Below, one piece after another: positions 55,114 through 63,774 of a stretch of DNA of 64,000 bases; the stretch's first letter is position 1; each line of letters begins with the position of its first letter. The position numbers and the translations under genes are program-made. This DNA comes from Kangiella aquimarina DSM 16071 (GTDB lineage: Bacteria; Pseudomonadota; Gammaproteobacteria; Enterobacterales; Kangiellaceae): contig NZ_KB893650.1 in assembly GCF_000374105.1 (NCBI RefSeq), forward strand, positions 1,459,145 to 1,523,144. Direction: 5' to 3'. A model generated the notes under the pieces. The model had not been told where the DNA came from. It did not search any database and saw only the letters and a program-made list of their open reading frames with translations.

Positions 55114-55497
55114 ATGGCATATAGCGAAAAAGTTATTGATCATTATGAAAACCCACGCAATGTTGGTTCTTTTGAGAAGGCTGACAACAGCGTAGGTACA
55201 GGTATGGTCGGTGCGCCTGCGTGTGGTGATGTAATGAAACTGCAAATTAAAGTAAATGAGCAGGGCATTATTGAAGACGCAAAATTTAAAACTTATGGGT
55301 GTGGTTCTGCGATTGCTTCAAGCTCTTTAATCACTGAATGGGTTAAGGGCAAAACAATCGACGAAGCTCAGTCAATTAAGAACACTCAAATTGCTGAAGA
55401 GCTTGCTTTACCTCCTGTAAAAATTCACTGCTCAGTACTGGCTGAAGATGCCATTAAAGCCGCAGTGAAAGACTACAAAGATAAGCACGGTCAATAA
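55114..55497 (+). CDS. iscU: Fe-S scaffold protein
   Basis: A 127-residue scaffold. Cluster-binding C37 ([11 protein letters not shown]), C63 ([10 protein letters not shown]) and C106, the last in [14 protein letters not shown], which contains the LPPVK motif recognised by the HscA chaperone. AGGAG precedes the ATG. Confidence 0.98.
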   Translation: MAYSEKVIDHYENPRNVGSFEKADNSVGTGMVGAPACGDVMKLQIKVNEQGIIEDAKFKTYGCGSAIASSSLITEWVKGKTIDEAQSIKNTQIAEELALPPVKIHCSVLAEDAIKAAVKDYKDKHGQ

Positions 55498-55541
55498 TCG
55501 AAAAATTAACAGTAAACCAGGTAAGTAGATTAGGATTTAAT

Positions 55542-55865
55542 ATGGCAATCACCTTATCAGATGCAGCAGCAGATCGCGTGAAGAGTTTTATGGCCAATCG
55601 TGGCAAAGGACTTGGCATACGACTTGGTGTAAAAACCACAGGTTGCTCTGGATTAGCTTATGTCCTTGAGTTTGTTGATGAGCTCGAAGAAGATGATGTC
55701 GTTTTCGAAGATAAGGGCGTCAAGGTGATAGTAGATCCTAAAAGTAAACTTTACCTGGATGGTACTCGGTTGGAGTTTAAGAAAGAAGGTCTGAATGAAG
55801 GCTTTGAGTTTGTGAACCCTAATGTAAAAGGCGAGTGTGGTTGTGGTGAGTCCTTTACCGTATAA
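55542..55865 (+). CDS. iscA: A-type Fe-S carrier
   Basis: A 107-residue A-type carrier with the three conserved cysteines C35 (TTGCSGLAY), C99 and C101 (GECGCGESF), as in E. coli IscA. It delivers clusters or iron to target proteins. Confidence 0.97.
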   Translation: MAITLSDAAADRVKSFMANRGKGLGIRLGVKTTGCSGLAYVLEFVDELEEDDVVFEDKGVKVIVDPKSKLYLDGTRLEFKKEGLNEGFEFVNPNVKGECGCGESFTV

Positions 55866-55928
55866 CCAGTTAATTTAATCATTAGCTTTAACAATTAATA
55901 CCAGCATTACTGAACTCAGACTCTGATT

Positions 55929-56462
55929 ATGACTAAAGCACAGCAAAACTACTTTGAAATATTCGGCCTTGAGCCGAATTTTTCTATAGATGTACCAAAA
56001 CTGTCATCTAAATTGAGAGCGCTTCTCAACAGTGTTCATCCAGACAGGTTTGCCAGCTCTGGCTCTCAGCAACAAATGCTTTCAATGCAAAAAACAACTC
56101 AGCTTAATGATGCTTTCGCAGTACTCAAAAATCCAGTCAAGCGAGCCCAGTATCTGCTGCATTTGAAAACTGGTATTGATACTTCAAAAGAACATACCGT
56201 GAATGACCCTGAGTTTTTGATGCAACAGCTTGAGTTACGAGAAGAGCTGGAAGACATTTCAGCCAGCAGTGATATTTCTCAGCTTAACCAGTTTGCTGAT
56301 AAAATTAGTGAGTTGGAAGAAGTCCAGGAACAGCAGATGGCTGAACTGTTTTTGCAGAAGCCACTGGATACGGATGAGCTCCAAAAAGCGATTTATAAGC
56401 TGCAATTCTTGCATAAGACCTTGTCCGATATAGAACAGGCAGAAGACAAGCTTTTAAGCTAA
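55929..56462 (+). CDS. hscB: Co-chaperone HscB
   Basis: A 177-residue J-domain protein. The HPD tripeptide that stimulates HscA is at residues 37-39 (NSVHPDRF), with TQLNDAFAVLKNPVKRAQYLL after it. The C-terminal helical bundle (about 85-177) binds IscU. Confidence 0.96.
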   Translation: MTKAQQNYFEIFGLEPNFSIDVPKLSSKLRALLNSVHPDRFASSGSQQQMLSMQKTTQLNDAFAVLKNPVKRAQYLLHLKTGIDTSKEHTVNDPEFLMQQLELREELEDISASSDISQLNQFADKISELEEVQEQQMAELFLQKPLDTDELQKAIYKLQFLHKTLSDIEQAEDKLLS

Positions 56463-56487
56463 ATACCTCAAACAGTAAGTATTATTT

Positions 56488-58341
56488 ATGGCGTTACTTC
56501 AAATTTCAGAGCCCGGTAAAAGTACAGACCCTCACCAGCATCGGCTGGCAGCAGGCATAGACCTGGGTACTACAAACTCTCTTATAGCCACGGTACGTAG
56601 TGGCAAAGCCGAGACATTAGCTGACCTGGAAGGTGATCACATCCTCCCTTCAATTGTTCATTACGCAAAAGACGGCACTGTATCAGTAGGCAAATCTGCG
56701 AAATTATTTGTCTGTTCTGATGCTAAAAATACTATTAGTTCAGTAAAGCGACTAATGGGACGTGGCCTCAAAGACGTGCAAAAGATAAAAGAGTTTAGCG
56801 CCAATCAGCTGACTGCTTCGGGTACAGGTATGCCAGCGGTTGAAACCGATTGCGGCATGAAAAATCCCGTCGAAGTTTCCAGTGAAATCTTAAAGTCCTT
56901 AGTAAAACGTGCTGAGGAATCATTGGGTGATGAATTGGGCGGTGTTATTATTACTGTTCCTGCCTATTTTGACGAGGCACAGCGCCAGGCAACTAAAGAT
57001 GCAGCTCAAATCGCGGGCGTAAAAGTCCTGCGCTTAATTAGTGAGCCGACAGCAGCAGCAGTGGCTTATGGCCTGGATACTGGCAGTGAAGGTATTCATG
57101 CCATTTATGATTTGGGTGGTGGCACCTTTGATATTTCAATCCTGCGCCTTGAAAAAGGTGTATTCGAAGTTATGGCAACTGGGGGCGATAGCGCTCTTGG
57201 TGGCGATGATTTCGATAGAGCGATTGCTGGATATCTTGTCGAGCAGGCTAACATTGATAAAGGTGATCGTAGCGCCTATCAAATGGCCATGATTAAAGCG
57301 CGTGAAGTAAAAGAGGCTTTAACCAACAAAGAACGCGTTGAAATTAACTTTATGCACTGGAAGGGCTCAATGGATCGCGCTTTGATGGAGTCATTAATTG
57401 CCTCTATTGTGGATAAAACTCTAGCCGCCTGTCGTCGAACATTGAAAGATGCCGGTCTGAAAGCTTCTGAAGTGCAAGATATTGTGATGGTGGGCGGCTC
57501 GACTCGTGTACCATTAGTTCGTCAAAAAGTTGAAGAGTATTTTGGTAAAAAGCCCCTGACTGATATCGACCCTGACAAAGTAGTTGCGATTGGTGCAGCA
57601 ATTCAGGCCGACGTTCTTATTGGTAATAAAAGTGATGAGGACATGTTGTTGCTTGACGTTATTCCTCTTTCGCTTGGTGTTGAGACCATGGGCGGACTTG
57701 CAGAAAAAATTATCCCAAGAAATACACCAATTCCTATCGCGCGAGCTCAGGAATTTACCACCTATAAAGATGGTCAAACTGCGATGGCTATTCATGTGGT
57801 ACAGGGAGAGCGTGAGCTGGTTGAAGATTGTCGTTCATTGGCACGTTTCGAATTGCGTGGTATTCCCCCAATGGTTGCAGGTGCAGCACGAATCAAGGTG
57901 ACTTATCAGGTGGATGCTGATGGTTTGCTAAAGGTGACTGCCGAAGAGACTATAACCGGTGTAAAATCTGATATTACGGTCAAGCCGTCTTATGGTCTGA
58001 ACGATGAACAGATCACCTCGATGCTGCAATCGTCAGTGAGCCATGCCGAAGAAGACATGAAAGCGCGCATGTTGCGTGAGCAGCAGGTTGAAGCAAAGCG
58101 TGTGATAGAAGCTGTAGAGGCTGCTTTGGCAGAGAATGGTGATGAGCTGTTATCCAAAGATGAACGCCATGCTATTGAAGAAGCGCTGAAACAGCTTGCT
58201 TACATTGCTGAAAATGGTGATATTGAGGCCATTGAAGAAGCGATAAAAGTTGTAGATAAGAGTACTGAAGAGTTTGCCAGTCGCCGGATGGATGCAAGTA
58301 TTGCAAAAGCTCTGGTTGGTCATGAAATTGATGAAATATAA
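56488..58341 (+). CDS. hscA: Fe-S assembly chaperone HscA
   Basis: A 617-residue specialised Hsp70. N-terminal ATPase domain: [49 protein letters not shown] and [14 protein letters not shown]. The substrate-binding domain starts near residue 395 ([16 protein letters not shown]). It releases clusters from IscU with help from HscB. 25 bases after hscB, 9 before fdx. Confidence 0.97.
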   Translation: MALLQISEPGKSTDPHQHRLAAGIDLGTTNSLIATVRSGKAETLADLEGDHILPSIVHYAKDGTVSVGKSAKLFVCSDAKNTISSVKRLMGRGLKDVQKIKEFSANQLTASGTGMPAVETDCGMKNPVEVSSEILKSLVKRAEESLGDELGGVIITVPAYFDEAQRQATKDAAQIAGVKVLRLISEPTAAAVAYGLDTGSEGIHAIYDLGGGTFDISILRLEKGVFEVMATGGDSALGGDDFDRAIAGYLVEQANIDKGDRSAYQMAMIKAREVKEALTNKERVEINFMHWKGSMDRALMESLIASIVDKTLAACRRTLKDAGLKASEVQDIVMVGGSTRVPLVRQKVEEYFGKKPLTDIDPDKVVAIGAAIQADVLIGNKSDEDMLLLDVIPLSLGVETMGGLAEKIIPRNTPIPIARAQEFTTYKDGQTAMAIHVVQGERELVEDCRSLARFELRGIPPMVAGAARIKVTYQVDADGLLKVTAEETITGVKSDITVKPSYGLNDEQITSMLQSSVSHAEEDMKARMLREQQVEAKRVIEAVEAALAENGDELLSKDERHAIEEALKQLAYIAENGDIEAIEEAIKVVDKSTEEFASRRMDASIAKALVGHEIDEI

Positions 58342-58350
58342 GGGTTTATA

Positions 58351-58689
58351 ATGCCTAAAGTAATTTTCTTACCGCACGAAGAGTTATGTCCAGAAGGAGC
58401 CGTTTTCGAAGCTGAGAAGGGCGAAACGATACTGGATGTTGCTCTGCGTAATGATATTGAAATTGAGCATGCGTGTGAAATGTCCTGTGCATGTACCACT
58501 TGCCACGTTGTCGTCCGCGAAGGCTTTGATTCATTAGAAGAAAGTGATGAGCTGGAAGACGACATGCTGGATAAGGCCTGGGGATTAGAGCCTGAGTCGC
58601 GCTTAAGCTGTCAGGCCATAGTGGATGATGAAGACTTAACCGTCGAAATTCCGAAATACACCATTAACCAGGTTTCCGAGCGTCATTAG
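58351..58689 (+). CDS. fdx: [2Fe-2S] ferredoxin of the Isc system
   Basis: A 112-residue adrenodoxin-type ferredoxin. Cluster ligands C42, C48, C51 ([15 protein letters not shown]) and C87 (SRLSCQAIV), with the extra C46 also known in E. coli Fdx. It donates electrons for cluster assembly. Confidence 0.98.
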   Translation: MPKVIFLPHEELCPEGAVFEAEKGETILDVALRNDIEIEHACEMSCACTTCHVVVREGFDSLEESDELEDDMLDKAWGLEPESRLSCQAIVDDEDLTVEIPKYTINQVSERH

Positions 58690-58714
58690 AGGCTAGTTTT
58701 AAGAGAGTGTTGCC

Positions 58715-58909
58715 ATGAAATGGATAGATAGTTTAGATATTGCTATTGAGCTTTATGAAAAGCACCCGGAGGTTGACCCTAAAACGGTTAACTTCGTAGA
58801 TTTACAGAAGATGGTGATGGGGCTTGAAGACTTTGACGATGATCCAAAGCGTTGTGGTGAGCGTATCCTTGAAGCCATCCAAATGGCCTGGATAGAAGAA
58901 GCCGAATAG
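58715..58909 (+). CDS. iscX: Fe-S assembly accessory protein IscX
   Basis: A 64-residue acidic protein that binds IscS and iron. LDIAIELYEKHPEVDPKTVNFVDL and MGLEDFDDDPKRCGERILE are the family blocks. Ends the isc operon, right before the first tRNA-Lys promoter. Confidence 0.97.
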   Translation: MKWIDSLDIAIELYEKHPEVDPKTVNFVDLQKMVMGLEDFDDDPKRCGERILEAIQMAWIEEAE

Positions 58910-58954
58910 ACCAATTTTTGAGCGTATAAAATTCAGAAAAGAGTCAACAAAAGG

Positions 58955-58982
58955 TTGTATTTTCTGCAAAAAACAGTATTAT
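58955..58982 (+). promoter_or_regulatory. Promoter of first tRNA-Lys
   Basis: TTGTAT (58955-58960), 16-base spacer, TATTAT (58977-58982), then ACGCG, a GC-rich discriminator. Confidence 0.78.
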
Positions 58983-59029
58983 ACGCGTCTCACCAAAAAC
59001 GCACTTTGGTGACTCTCGAAAGAGAATTT

Positions 59030-59105
59030 GGGTTGCTAGCTCAGTCGGTAGAGCATCTGACTTTTAATCAGGTGGTCACAGGTTCGATTCCTGTGCAACC
59101 CACCA
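59030..59105 (+). tRNA. tRNA-Lys (anticodon TTT), copy 1
   Basis: A 76-base cloverleaf with encoded CCA. Acceptor GGGTTGC / GCAACCC, D arm TAGCTCAGTCGGTAGAGCA, anticodon stem TCTGA/TCAGG around CTTTTAA, T arm GGTTCGATTCC. Confidence 0.97.
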
Positions 59106-59132
59106 AATTCTTAACCCTCTACTAGAGGGGAC

Positions 59133-59168
59133 AAAAAAGCCGCTAATGGTAACATTAGCGGTTTTTTT
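59133..59168 (+). terminator. Terminator of tRNA-Lys copy 1
   Basis: GCCGCTAATG / CATTAGCGGT stem with a GTAA loop, A run before and T run after. Confidence 0.9.
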
Positions 59169-59254
59169 ATGCCTGTTATTCTGAGTCTTTTACTTCCTGA
59201 AATAATGTACCGATAGAAAACCTCAATAAAGTCATAATTTCTCTGAATTTAGAC

Positions 59255-59282
59255 TTGAGTTTTCAGCTCAAAAAGGTATTAT
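59255..59282 (+). promoter_or_regulatory. Promoter of second tRNA-Lys
   Basis: TTGAGT (59255-59260), 16-base spacer, TATTAT (59277-59282), then ACGCG: the same layout as copy 1. Confidence 0.78.
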
Positions 59283-59321
59283 ACGCGCCATCGAGTTAGG
59301 CCAAGGCCTGACCAGAGATTT

Positions 59322-59397
59322 GGGTTGCTAGCTCAGTCGGTAGAGCATCTGACTTTTAATCAGGTGGTCACAGGTTCGATTCCTGTGCAACCCACCA
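59322..59397 (+). tRNA. tRNA-Lys (anticodon TTT), copy 2
   Basis: All 76 bases are identical to copy 1. It has its own promoter and terminator, so the pair is a duplicated cassette, not a single tandem transcript. Confidence 0.97.
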
Positions 59398-59428
59398 AAT
59401 CTTTTCTCCTTCTATTGGAGAGGGAAGC

Positions 59429-59464
59429 AAAAGCCGCTAATGGAAACATTAGCAGCTTTTTTTT
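59429..59464 (+). terminator. Terminator of tRNA-Lys copy 2
   Basis: Diverged copy of the first terminator with one mismatch in the stem (GCTAATG / CATTAGC, then C opposite A), GAAA loop, long T run. Confidence 0.85.
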
Positions 59465-59481
59465 GTCTACGTCCATTCTGC

Positions 59482-60210
59482 TCAAGTATTTTTGTCGATG
59501 CTGTAGAACCTAGATTCTACAATTAACCCCAGAACACCGAGCGTCATTAAAAATACCGCCAAGATCAAGAATATGTTGTTGGCAGTGCTCCGCTTATCTT
59601 CAAGTCTTTTGACATAGTAGTCTCTAAATCCCTCATTGAGCTTTACTGTAAAAGACTCTCCTTTGTATTCACGCGTGATAATACTGTCAGAGTTCCTGTT
59701 ATGCGTTGTTTGATTAAACTTCTGTGGGACATAGCTACCAGTAAACTTAATATAGCAATGCTTTTCCTCATCGGCTTTTAAGCATTCATTGATTTCATGC
59801 TTGAAGTCCACACCAGTTGACCGGTATTCATATTGCTTATTACTTGAAAGTAGTTCTAAGTGAGCCATAAAAAGAAATAGAACGGCCACCAAGATAAAGG
59901 TAGAGCAAACAATAACCGCTGCTTTTCGTTTTCCTATAGATACTTCATGTTTATTATTCGTTGAGTTTGCGATGATGGGTATATGCATCAAGTTCTTACG
60001 TATGTAGTCGCTGTTTAATCCCTTCAGCATCTCATCTGGCGTTACCTCGTATGCTGTGCATAGCTTGTCGAACATTTCCGTGGAGGGGATGCTTTTGTCA
60101 TTTTCTAACTTTGAGAGGTAGGACTGTTCAATCCCAAGCTTTCTAGCAAATTCAGGCTGAGTCCAGCCGCTGGTTGAGCGTAAAGCGCGTAGTTTTTCAC
60201 CAAGTGTCAT
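59482..60210 (-). CDS. Membrane-anchored XRE-type transcription regulator
   Basis: A 242-residue protein. N-terminal XRE helix-turn-helix (about 3-62: LGEKLRALRSTSGWTQPEFA, then KLGIEQSYLSKLENDKSIPS). First transmembrane helix about 97-118, a periplasmic domain of about 90 residues with a close cysteine pair (C143, C152), then a second transmembrane helix about 211-231 and a short cytoplasmic tail. This layout suggests a one-component regulator reading an envelope signal while bound to DNA. GGAG lies 9 bases ahead of the ATG. The periplasmic domain is not one I recognise. It faces an unknown secreted-protein gene across a repeat array. Confidence 0.8.
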   Translation of the reverse strand: MTLGEKLRALRSTSGWTQPEFARKLGIEQSYLSKLENDKSIPSTEMFDKLCTAYEVTPDEMLKGLNSDYIRKNLMHIPIIANSTNNKHEVSIGKRKAAVIVCSTFILVAVLFLFMAHLELLSSNKQYEYRSTGVDFKHEINECLKADEEKHCYIKFTGSYVPQKFNQTTHNRNSDSIITREYKGESFTVKLNEGFRDYYVKRLEDKRSTANNIFLILAVFLMTLGVLGLIVESRFYSIDKNT

Positions 60211-60554
60211 TGTTGTTTCTCCATAAAATTAATGTCGTTAGCCACACGAAAAGTGACCTTTTTATTGTTTTTAAAAGCTTGAGGAATAACCAGATGAATA
60301 GACTGGAATAACAAGGAATATACAGGAATCTTTAGGAATTTAAATTGGTTAGAGCGTTTTGCTATAAAATCTTGCGAAAAATATAGGGTGGGTTAAACCA
60401 TTCTATGTTTTGTATTTATATTGGGTTGCCATCAATGTAAAGGGCCATGCATAACAGTAATGAATCTTGTGAAAGAGATGTTGTGAGAAATATGATATGT
60501 TTGCTGACATTGGCTTATTTGTTAACGTGCTACTGATAAAAAGGGAAAATATCT
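60211..60554. promoter_or_regulatory. 344-base divergent region with phased GGAAT repeats
   Basis: No gene. GGAAT occurs at 60305, 60315, 60325 and 60335, exactly 10 bases apart, with a further copy at 60283. All sites thus lie on one face of the helix, as for cooperative binding of a DNA-binding protein. The array is 95-130 bases upstream of the XRE start and about 220 bases upstream of the secreted-protein start. The rest of the gap is AT-rich, and I could not fix either promoter. Confidence 0.6.
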
Positions 60555-61196
60555 ATGCGAATTATATTAATCTTGGCTGCTCTTTTCACTGTTCAAGAGG
60601 TTGGTGCAGAGGTAGAAGAACAAGAAATACCATCCTTTAATGGTTTTGAGTTTATCGATCAAAGGCAAATATTAAAAAATAAAATCAGTCAGATCCATGT
60701 AGCAGTTTTTGATGATCTTGATGCTGAACACTCTTGTATCGCCTTTGCTTATGAGTTTGATTCAAAAGGGCAAATAATTAAATACATACCTCCTATGGTT
60801 GGAACCAGTATGGTTTATAAGTATGAGAATAGTGGTGACTTAATTGATTATGGTTGGGATAACCGGGATGGATCTGACTATCTTTGGTTCAGTACCAGGG
60901 AAGATTATGATCGCTTCGAGGAAGAAGTTAAAAAGATGGATGCTGAGCACAAGGACTTTTTAACCACTAAACGGAGTAAAGATGATAAGGTGATAAAGCG
61001 TATATCAAGTTTTTGTGCCAATATTGATGGCTACTATGAACTTAGCTTTGCAGAAGGACACATGGATTATCCGCAGCTTGCTGGTACTTTATATGCTCAT
61101 TTAGTAGATACACCTAATGATAGCCTTGTATCTAAGTCTCGATTTAAAACCCCTGGCTTTTTAACTGTATTTATTAATTACATTGTAGAGCAATAA
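60555..61196 (+). CDS. Unknown secreted protein beside the XRE regulator
   Basis: A 213-residue protein with a short signal peptide (MRIILILAALFTVQEVGA, then EV). The mature part has two cysteines (C61, C154) that could form a disulfide, an acidic aromatic middle (GDLIDYGWDNRDGSDYLWFS) and a charged helix (DRFEEEVKKMDAEHKDFL). No family recognised. AAGGGAAA precedes the ATG. Its position across a shared control region from a membrane-bound regulator suggests it is that regulator's target or partner (inference). Confidence 0.65.
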   Translation: MRIILILAALFTVQEVGAEVEEQEIPSFNGFEFIDQRQILKNKISQIHVAVFDDLDAEHSCIAFAYEFDSKGQIIKYIPPMVGTSMVYKYENSGDLIDYGWDNRDGSDYLWFSTREDYDRFEEEVKKMDAEHKDFLTTKRSKDDKVIKRISSFCANIDGYYELSFAEGHMDYPQLAGTLYAHLVDTPNDSLVSKSRFKTPGFLTVFINYIVEQ

Positions 61197-61212
61197 ATAG
61201 CAAAACATTAAA

Positions 61213-61242
61213 AAAGCCGCAGGTTTTGAAACCCGCGGCTTT
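61213..61242 (-). terminator. Terminator of proA
   Basis: AAAGCCGC-A-GGTTT / AACC-C-GCGGCTTT hairpin with one internal mismatch. A T run follows on the minus strand. Confidence 0.8.
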
Positions 61243-61293
61243 GGCATAGGGCTAGTCGACCCTATTGCTCGAACGCTTTAATAAACACTTGCG

Positions 61294-62580
61294 TTAGTAG
61301 TGCTTGGCTTGGCCTTGGCCAGTGACTACATATTTTTCAGTGGTTAACTGAACCAGTCCCATTGGGCCATAGGCGTGCAGTTTACTGGTTGAGATACCGA
61401 TTTCAGCACCAAGACCTAGTTCGCCACCATCTGAGAAACGTGATGATGCATTGACCATAACTACTGATGAGTTGATGCGGCGAACAAACTCATTACCACG
61501 GTCAATATTCTCAGTAACAATCACTTCAGTGTGGCTTGAGCTATGCTCCAGAATATGAGCAACTGCATCATCATAGGAATCTGCCTGTTTAACGCTCATG
61601 GCAAGACTCAAGTACTCGTTGTGGTAATCGTCTGCGCTGGCTTCAGTGGCATTGTCCAGTTGTGCAGCTGAGTCTTTATCAGCTTTGAACTGTATACCAA
61701 ATTCGTTACCCAACTTGTTCACGCGCTTTAGGAACTCATTGGCAATGTCTTTATGAATGACCAGACTTTCCAAGGCATTACAGACGCCCGGACGCGATAC
61801 CTTACCGTCTTTTAGCAGCTTCTCGGCTTTATCAAGATCAGCAAACTTGTCGACATACAGGTGGCAGACACCTTTAAAGTGCTGAATCACTGGAATCTTG
61901 CTGTTATCAGTCACTGCACGAATCAGTCGCTCACCACCGCGTGGGATGACCAAATCAATGGTGTCACGGAACTGTAGCAGGTGATTGACTGCTTCATGGC
62001 TTTGCGACGGTACCATACAGACCATTTCTTTGCTCAGGCCACAGTCTGACAGGGCATCGTGCCAGCACTGAATCAGTGCCTGGTTTGAATGCCAAGCTTC
62101 TTTACCGCCACGCAGAATCACTACATTGCCTGATTTAAGTGTCAGGGCAGCAGCTTCTACCGCTACATTAGGACGCGCTTCATAAATCATTAGAACAACG
62201 CCTAATGGAATACGCATTTTGGCAACCCGAATGCCATTTGGACGCAATGTGCTTGGACCCATTTCACCAACCGGATCGGCCAGGCTCATGACATTGTGTA
62301 GGGCATCTACCATGCCATCAACACGCGCTTCATCTAATAATAGTCTATCGACCATTGCATCAGATAGATCGTTTTCCTTAGCGTATTCGATATCTTTTTT
62401 ATTGGCTTCCAGGATCTGGTCCTGGTTGGCTTTTAAACGTTTAGCCATTGCCGCTAAGACATCGTTTTTCTGGCTGCTGGTTAAATTACCCAGCGTTTGT
62501 GCTGCCTGCTTAGCACGCATAGTCATTTCATACAGCTCTTGCTGTTCTTGACTCTCAAATGATTTCTCTTGCATCGTCAT
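61294..62580 (-). CDS. proA: Glutamate-5-semialdehyde dehydrogenase
   Basis: A 428-residue NADPH-dependent enzyme of proline synthesis that reduces glutamyl-5-phosphate. RIPLGVVLMIYEARPNVAVEA, LRGGKEAWHSN, and the catalytic cysteine C267 in SRPGVCNALESLV. AGGAGG lies five bases ahead of the ATG at 62580, a very strong ribosome-binding site. It follows proB by 9 bases. Confidence 0.97.
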   Translation of the reverse strand: MTMQEKSFESQEQQELYEMTMRAKQAAQTLGNLTSSQKNDVLAAMAKRLKANQDQILEANKKDIEYAKENDLSDAMVDRLLLDEARVDGMVDALHNVMSLADPVGEMGPSTLRPNGIRVAKMRIPLGVVLMIYEARPNVAVEAAALTLKSGNVVILRGGKEAWHSNQALIQCWHDALSDCGLSKEMVCMVPSQSHEAVNHLLQFRDTIDLVIPRGGERLIRAVTDNSKIPVIQHFKGVCHLYVDKFADLDKAEKLLKDGKVSRPGVCNALESLVIHKDIANEFLKRVNKLGNEFGIQFKADKDSAAQLDNATEASADDYHNEYLSLAMSVKQADSYDDAVAHILEHSSSHTEVIVTENIDRGNEFVRRINSSVVMVNASSRFSDGGELGLGAEIGISTSKLHAYGPMGLVQLTTEKYVVTGQGQAKHY

Positions 62581-62589
62581 AAATTCCTC

Positions 62590-63393
62590 CTAAGCTACCG
62601 ATACTTCTTTACAAGTACGGTGAATTAAAGTCCCTGGATTCTGGTTATCAAACAACTTCATATAACTCTCGTTTTTACCATTACAGATAATGGTGTCGAT
62701 ACCGTTTTCTGATGCAAAACGCGCAGCTTGTAGCTTGGTTTGCATACCACCAGTACCACGAGGATTATTGGTGTCTTTACCCACTGCCATGGTTTCATCA
62801 TTCACACCCTTAAACTGAGTCACAAGCTCAGCATCAGGATTAACCTTCGGGTTGTCATCATAAACACCGTTAATATCACTACAGATGATTAACAGATCGG
62901 CATCCGTTAATGCGGCAACCTGAGCAACCAGATTATCGTTATCTCCAACTGTCAGCTCTTCTGTCGCTACAGTATCGTTCTCATTGACGATGGGCATGGC
63001 ACCAAGTTCAAAAAGAGTCTGGAAAGTGCTGCGGGCATTTTCTGAACGCTCTGGATTTTTGATATCCGCAGAGGTCAGTAATACCTGAGCAACCACATCA
63101 TCAAAGAAACGCTGCCAATGTCGAACTACCATAGATTGGCCGATGGCAGCCAATGGTTGTTTCTCTTTGCGGGTTAGCACCTCGGTGTCCGGCTTAACCA
63201 GGTTGTAGCCAGCAGCTACTGCACCTGAGGAAACCAAAGTGACATTCTTACCGGCTTTGTGACACTTACGAATAAAGTGCGCAATTGGCAGACAGTATTC
63301 TGAAGAGCAGGAACGACCATCAGGAGCAACCAGGGCAGATCCCACTTTAATGACTATATTTTTGTATTGACTAAAATCGATATGTTCGAGCAT
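62590..63393 (-). CDS. proB: Glutamate 5-kinase, short form without PUA domain
   Basis: A 267-residue amino acid kinase that phosphorylates glutamate for proline synthesis. IVIKVGSALVAPDGRS at the N terminus, TLVSSGAVAAGY, GAMPIVNENDTVA and NNPRGTGGMQTKLQAA are the substrate and nucleotide sites. E. coli ProB is 367 residues and carries a C-terminal PUA domain; here the protein stops after the kinase domain, a form known in other bacteria. First gene of the proBA unit. Confidence 0.96.
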   Translation of the reverse strand: MLEHIDFSQYKNIVIKVGSALVAPDGRSCSSEYCLPIAHFIRKCHKAGKNVTLVSSGAVAAGYNLVKPDTEVLTRKEKQPLAAIGQSMVVRHWQRFFDDVVAQVLLTSADIKNPERSENARSTFQTLFELGAMPIVNENDTVATEELTVGDNDNLVAQVAALTDADLLIICSDINGVYDDNPKVNPDAELVTQFKGVNDETMAVGKDTNNPRGTGGMQTKLQAARFASENGIDTIICNGKNESYMKLFDNQNPGTLIHRTCKEVSVA

Positions 63394-63774
63394 GGAAAAC
63401 CTTATGTTTCATTTAAAGGATGTATGAATGGAAATGTCGAATGGAGTGCTAGAAGACAGGACTGCGAACGATCATTTTGACCGATGCAGTAGCAACAGAC
63501 GAAACACTCGACTGGCCTGCAAGGCCTGCCGTTGCTGCGTTTTTTACTGTTGAATTAATAGTAAGCACGGTTCGCATTGTCAACATACAGCTTCTAATGT
63601 CAAATTTAATCCCGAGAAAATCTGAGAACGTCTCTAAGCGCCTCTTAGCGGTGTTTAGCTGATTTAACTGGTAGGGTAGTGGCATTAGTATAAGTATTGC
63701 TAACTATCCATGAAGCCAAACCTCAGCGATTCCACAATTTCCTTCAAATTATTTGAAATAACAGTATCTTATGC
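63394..63774 (-). promoter_or_regulatory. proBA promoter and long leader
   Basis: A 381-base stretch without a supported gene. On the minus strand TTGACA (63577-63582) and TATTAA (63554-63559) are spaced by exactly 17 bases, a near-consensus promoter. The start would lie near 63547, giving a leader of about 150 bases before proB. In it, AGCAAC can pair with GTTGCT across about 33 bases, with a smaller GC-rich hairpin inside. A weak coding-like frame at 63449-63685 is not accepted as a gene. Confidence 0.6.

Noticed and set aside
59482-60210. XRE protein as antitoxin of a toxin-antitoxin pair
   Set aside because: Two transmembrane helices and a periplasmic domain do not fit an antitoxin, and the divergent partner is a secreted protein of 213 residues.
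63449-63685. 78-residue frame between proB and its paralog
   Set aside because: It spans the proBA promoter, has serine/threonine/valine-rich composition and no ribosome-binding site. A leader peptide starting at the inner ATG (MRTVLTINS) cannot be excluded but overlaps the spacer between -35 and -10.
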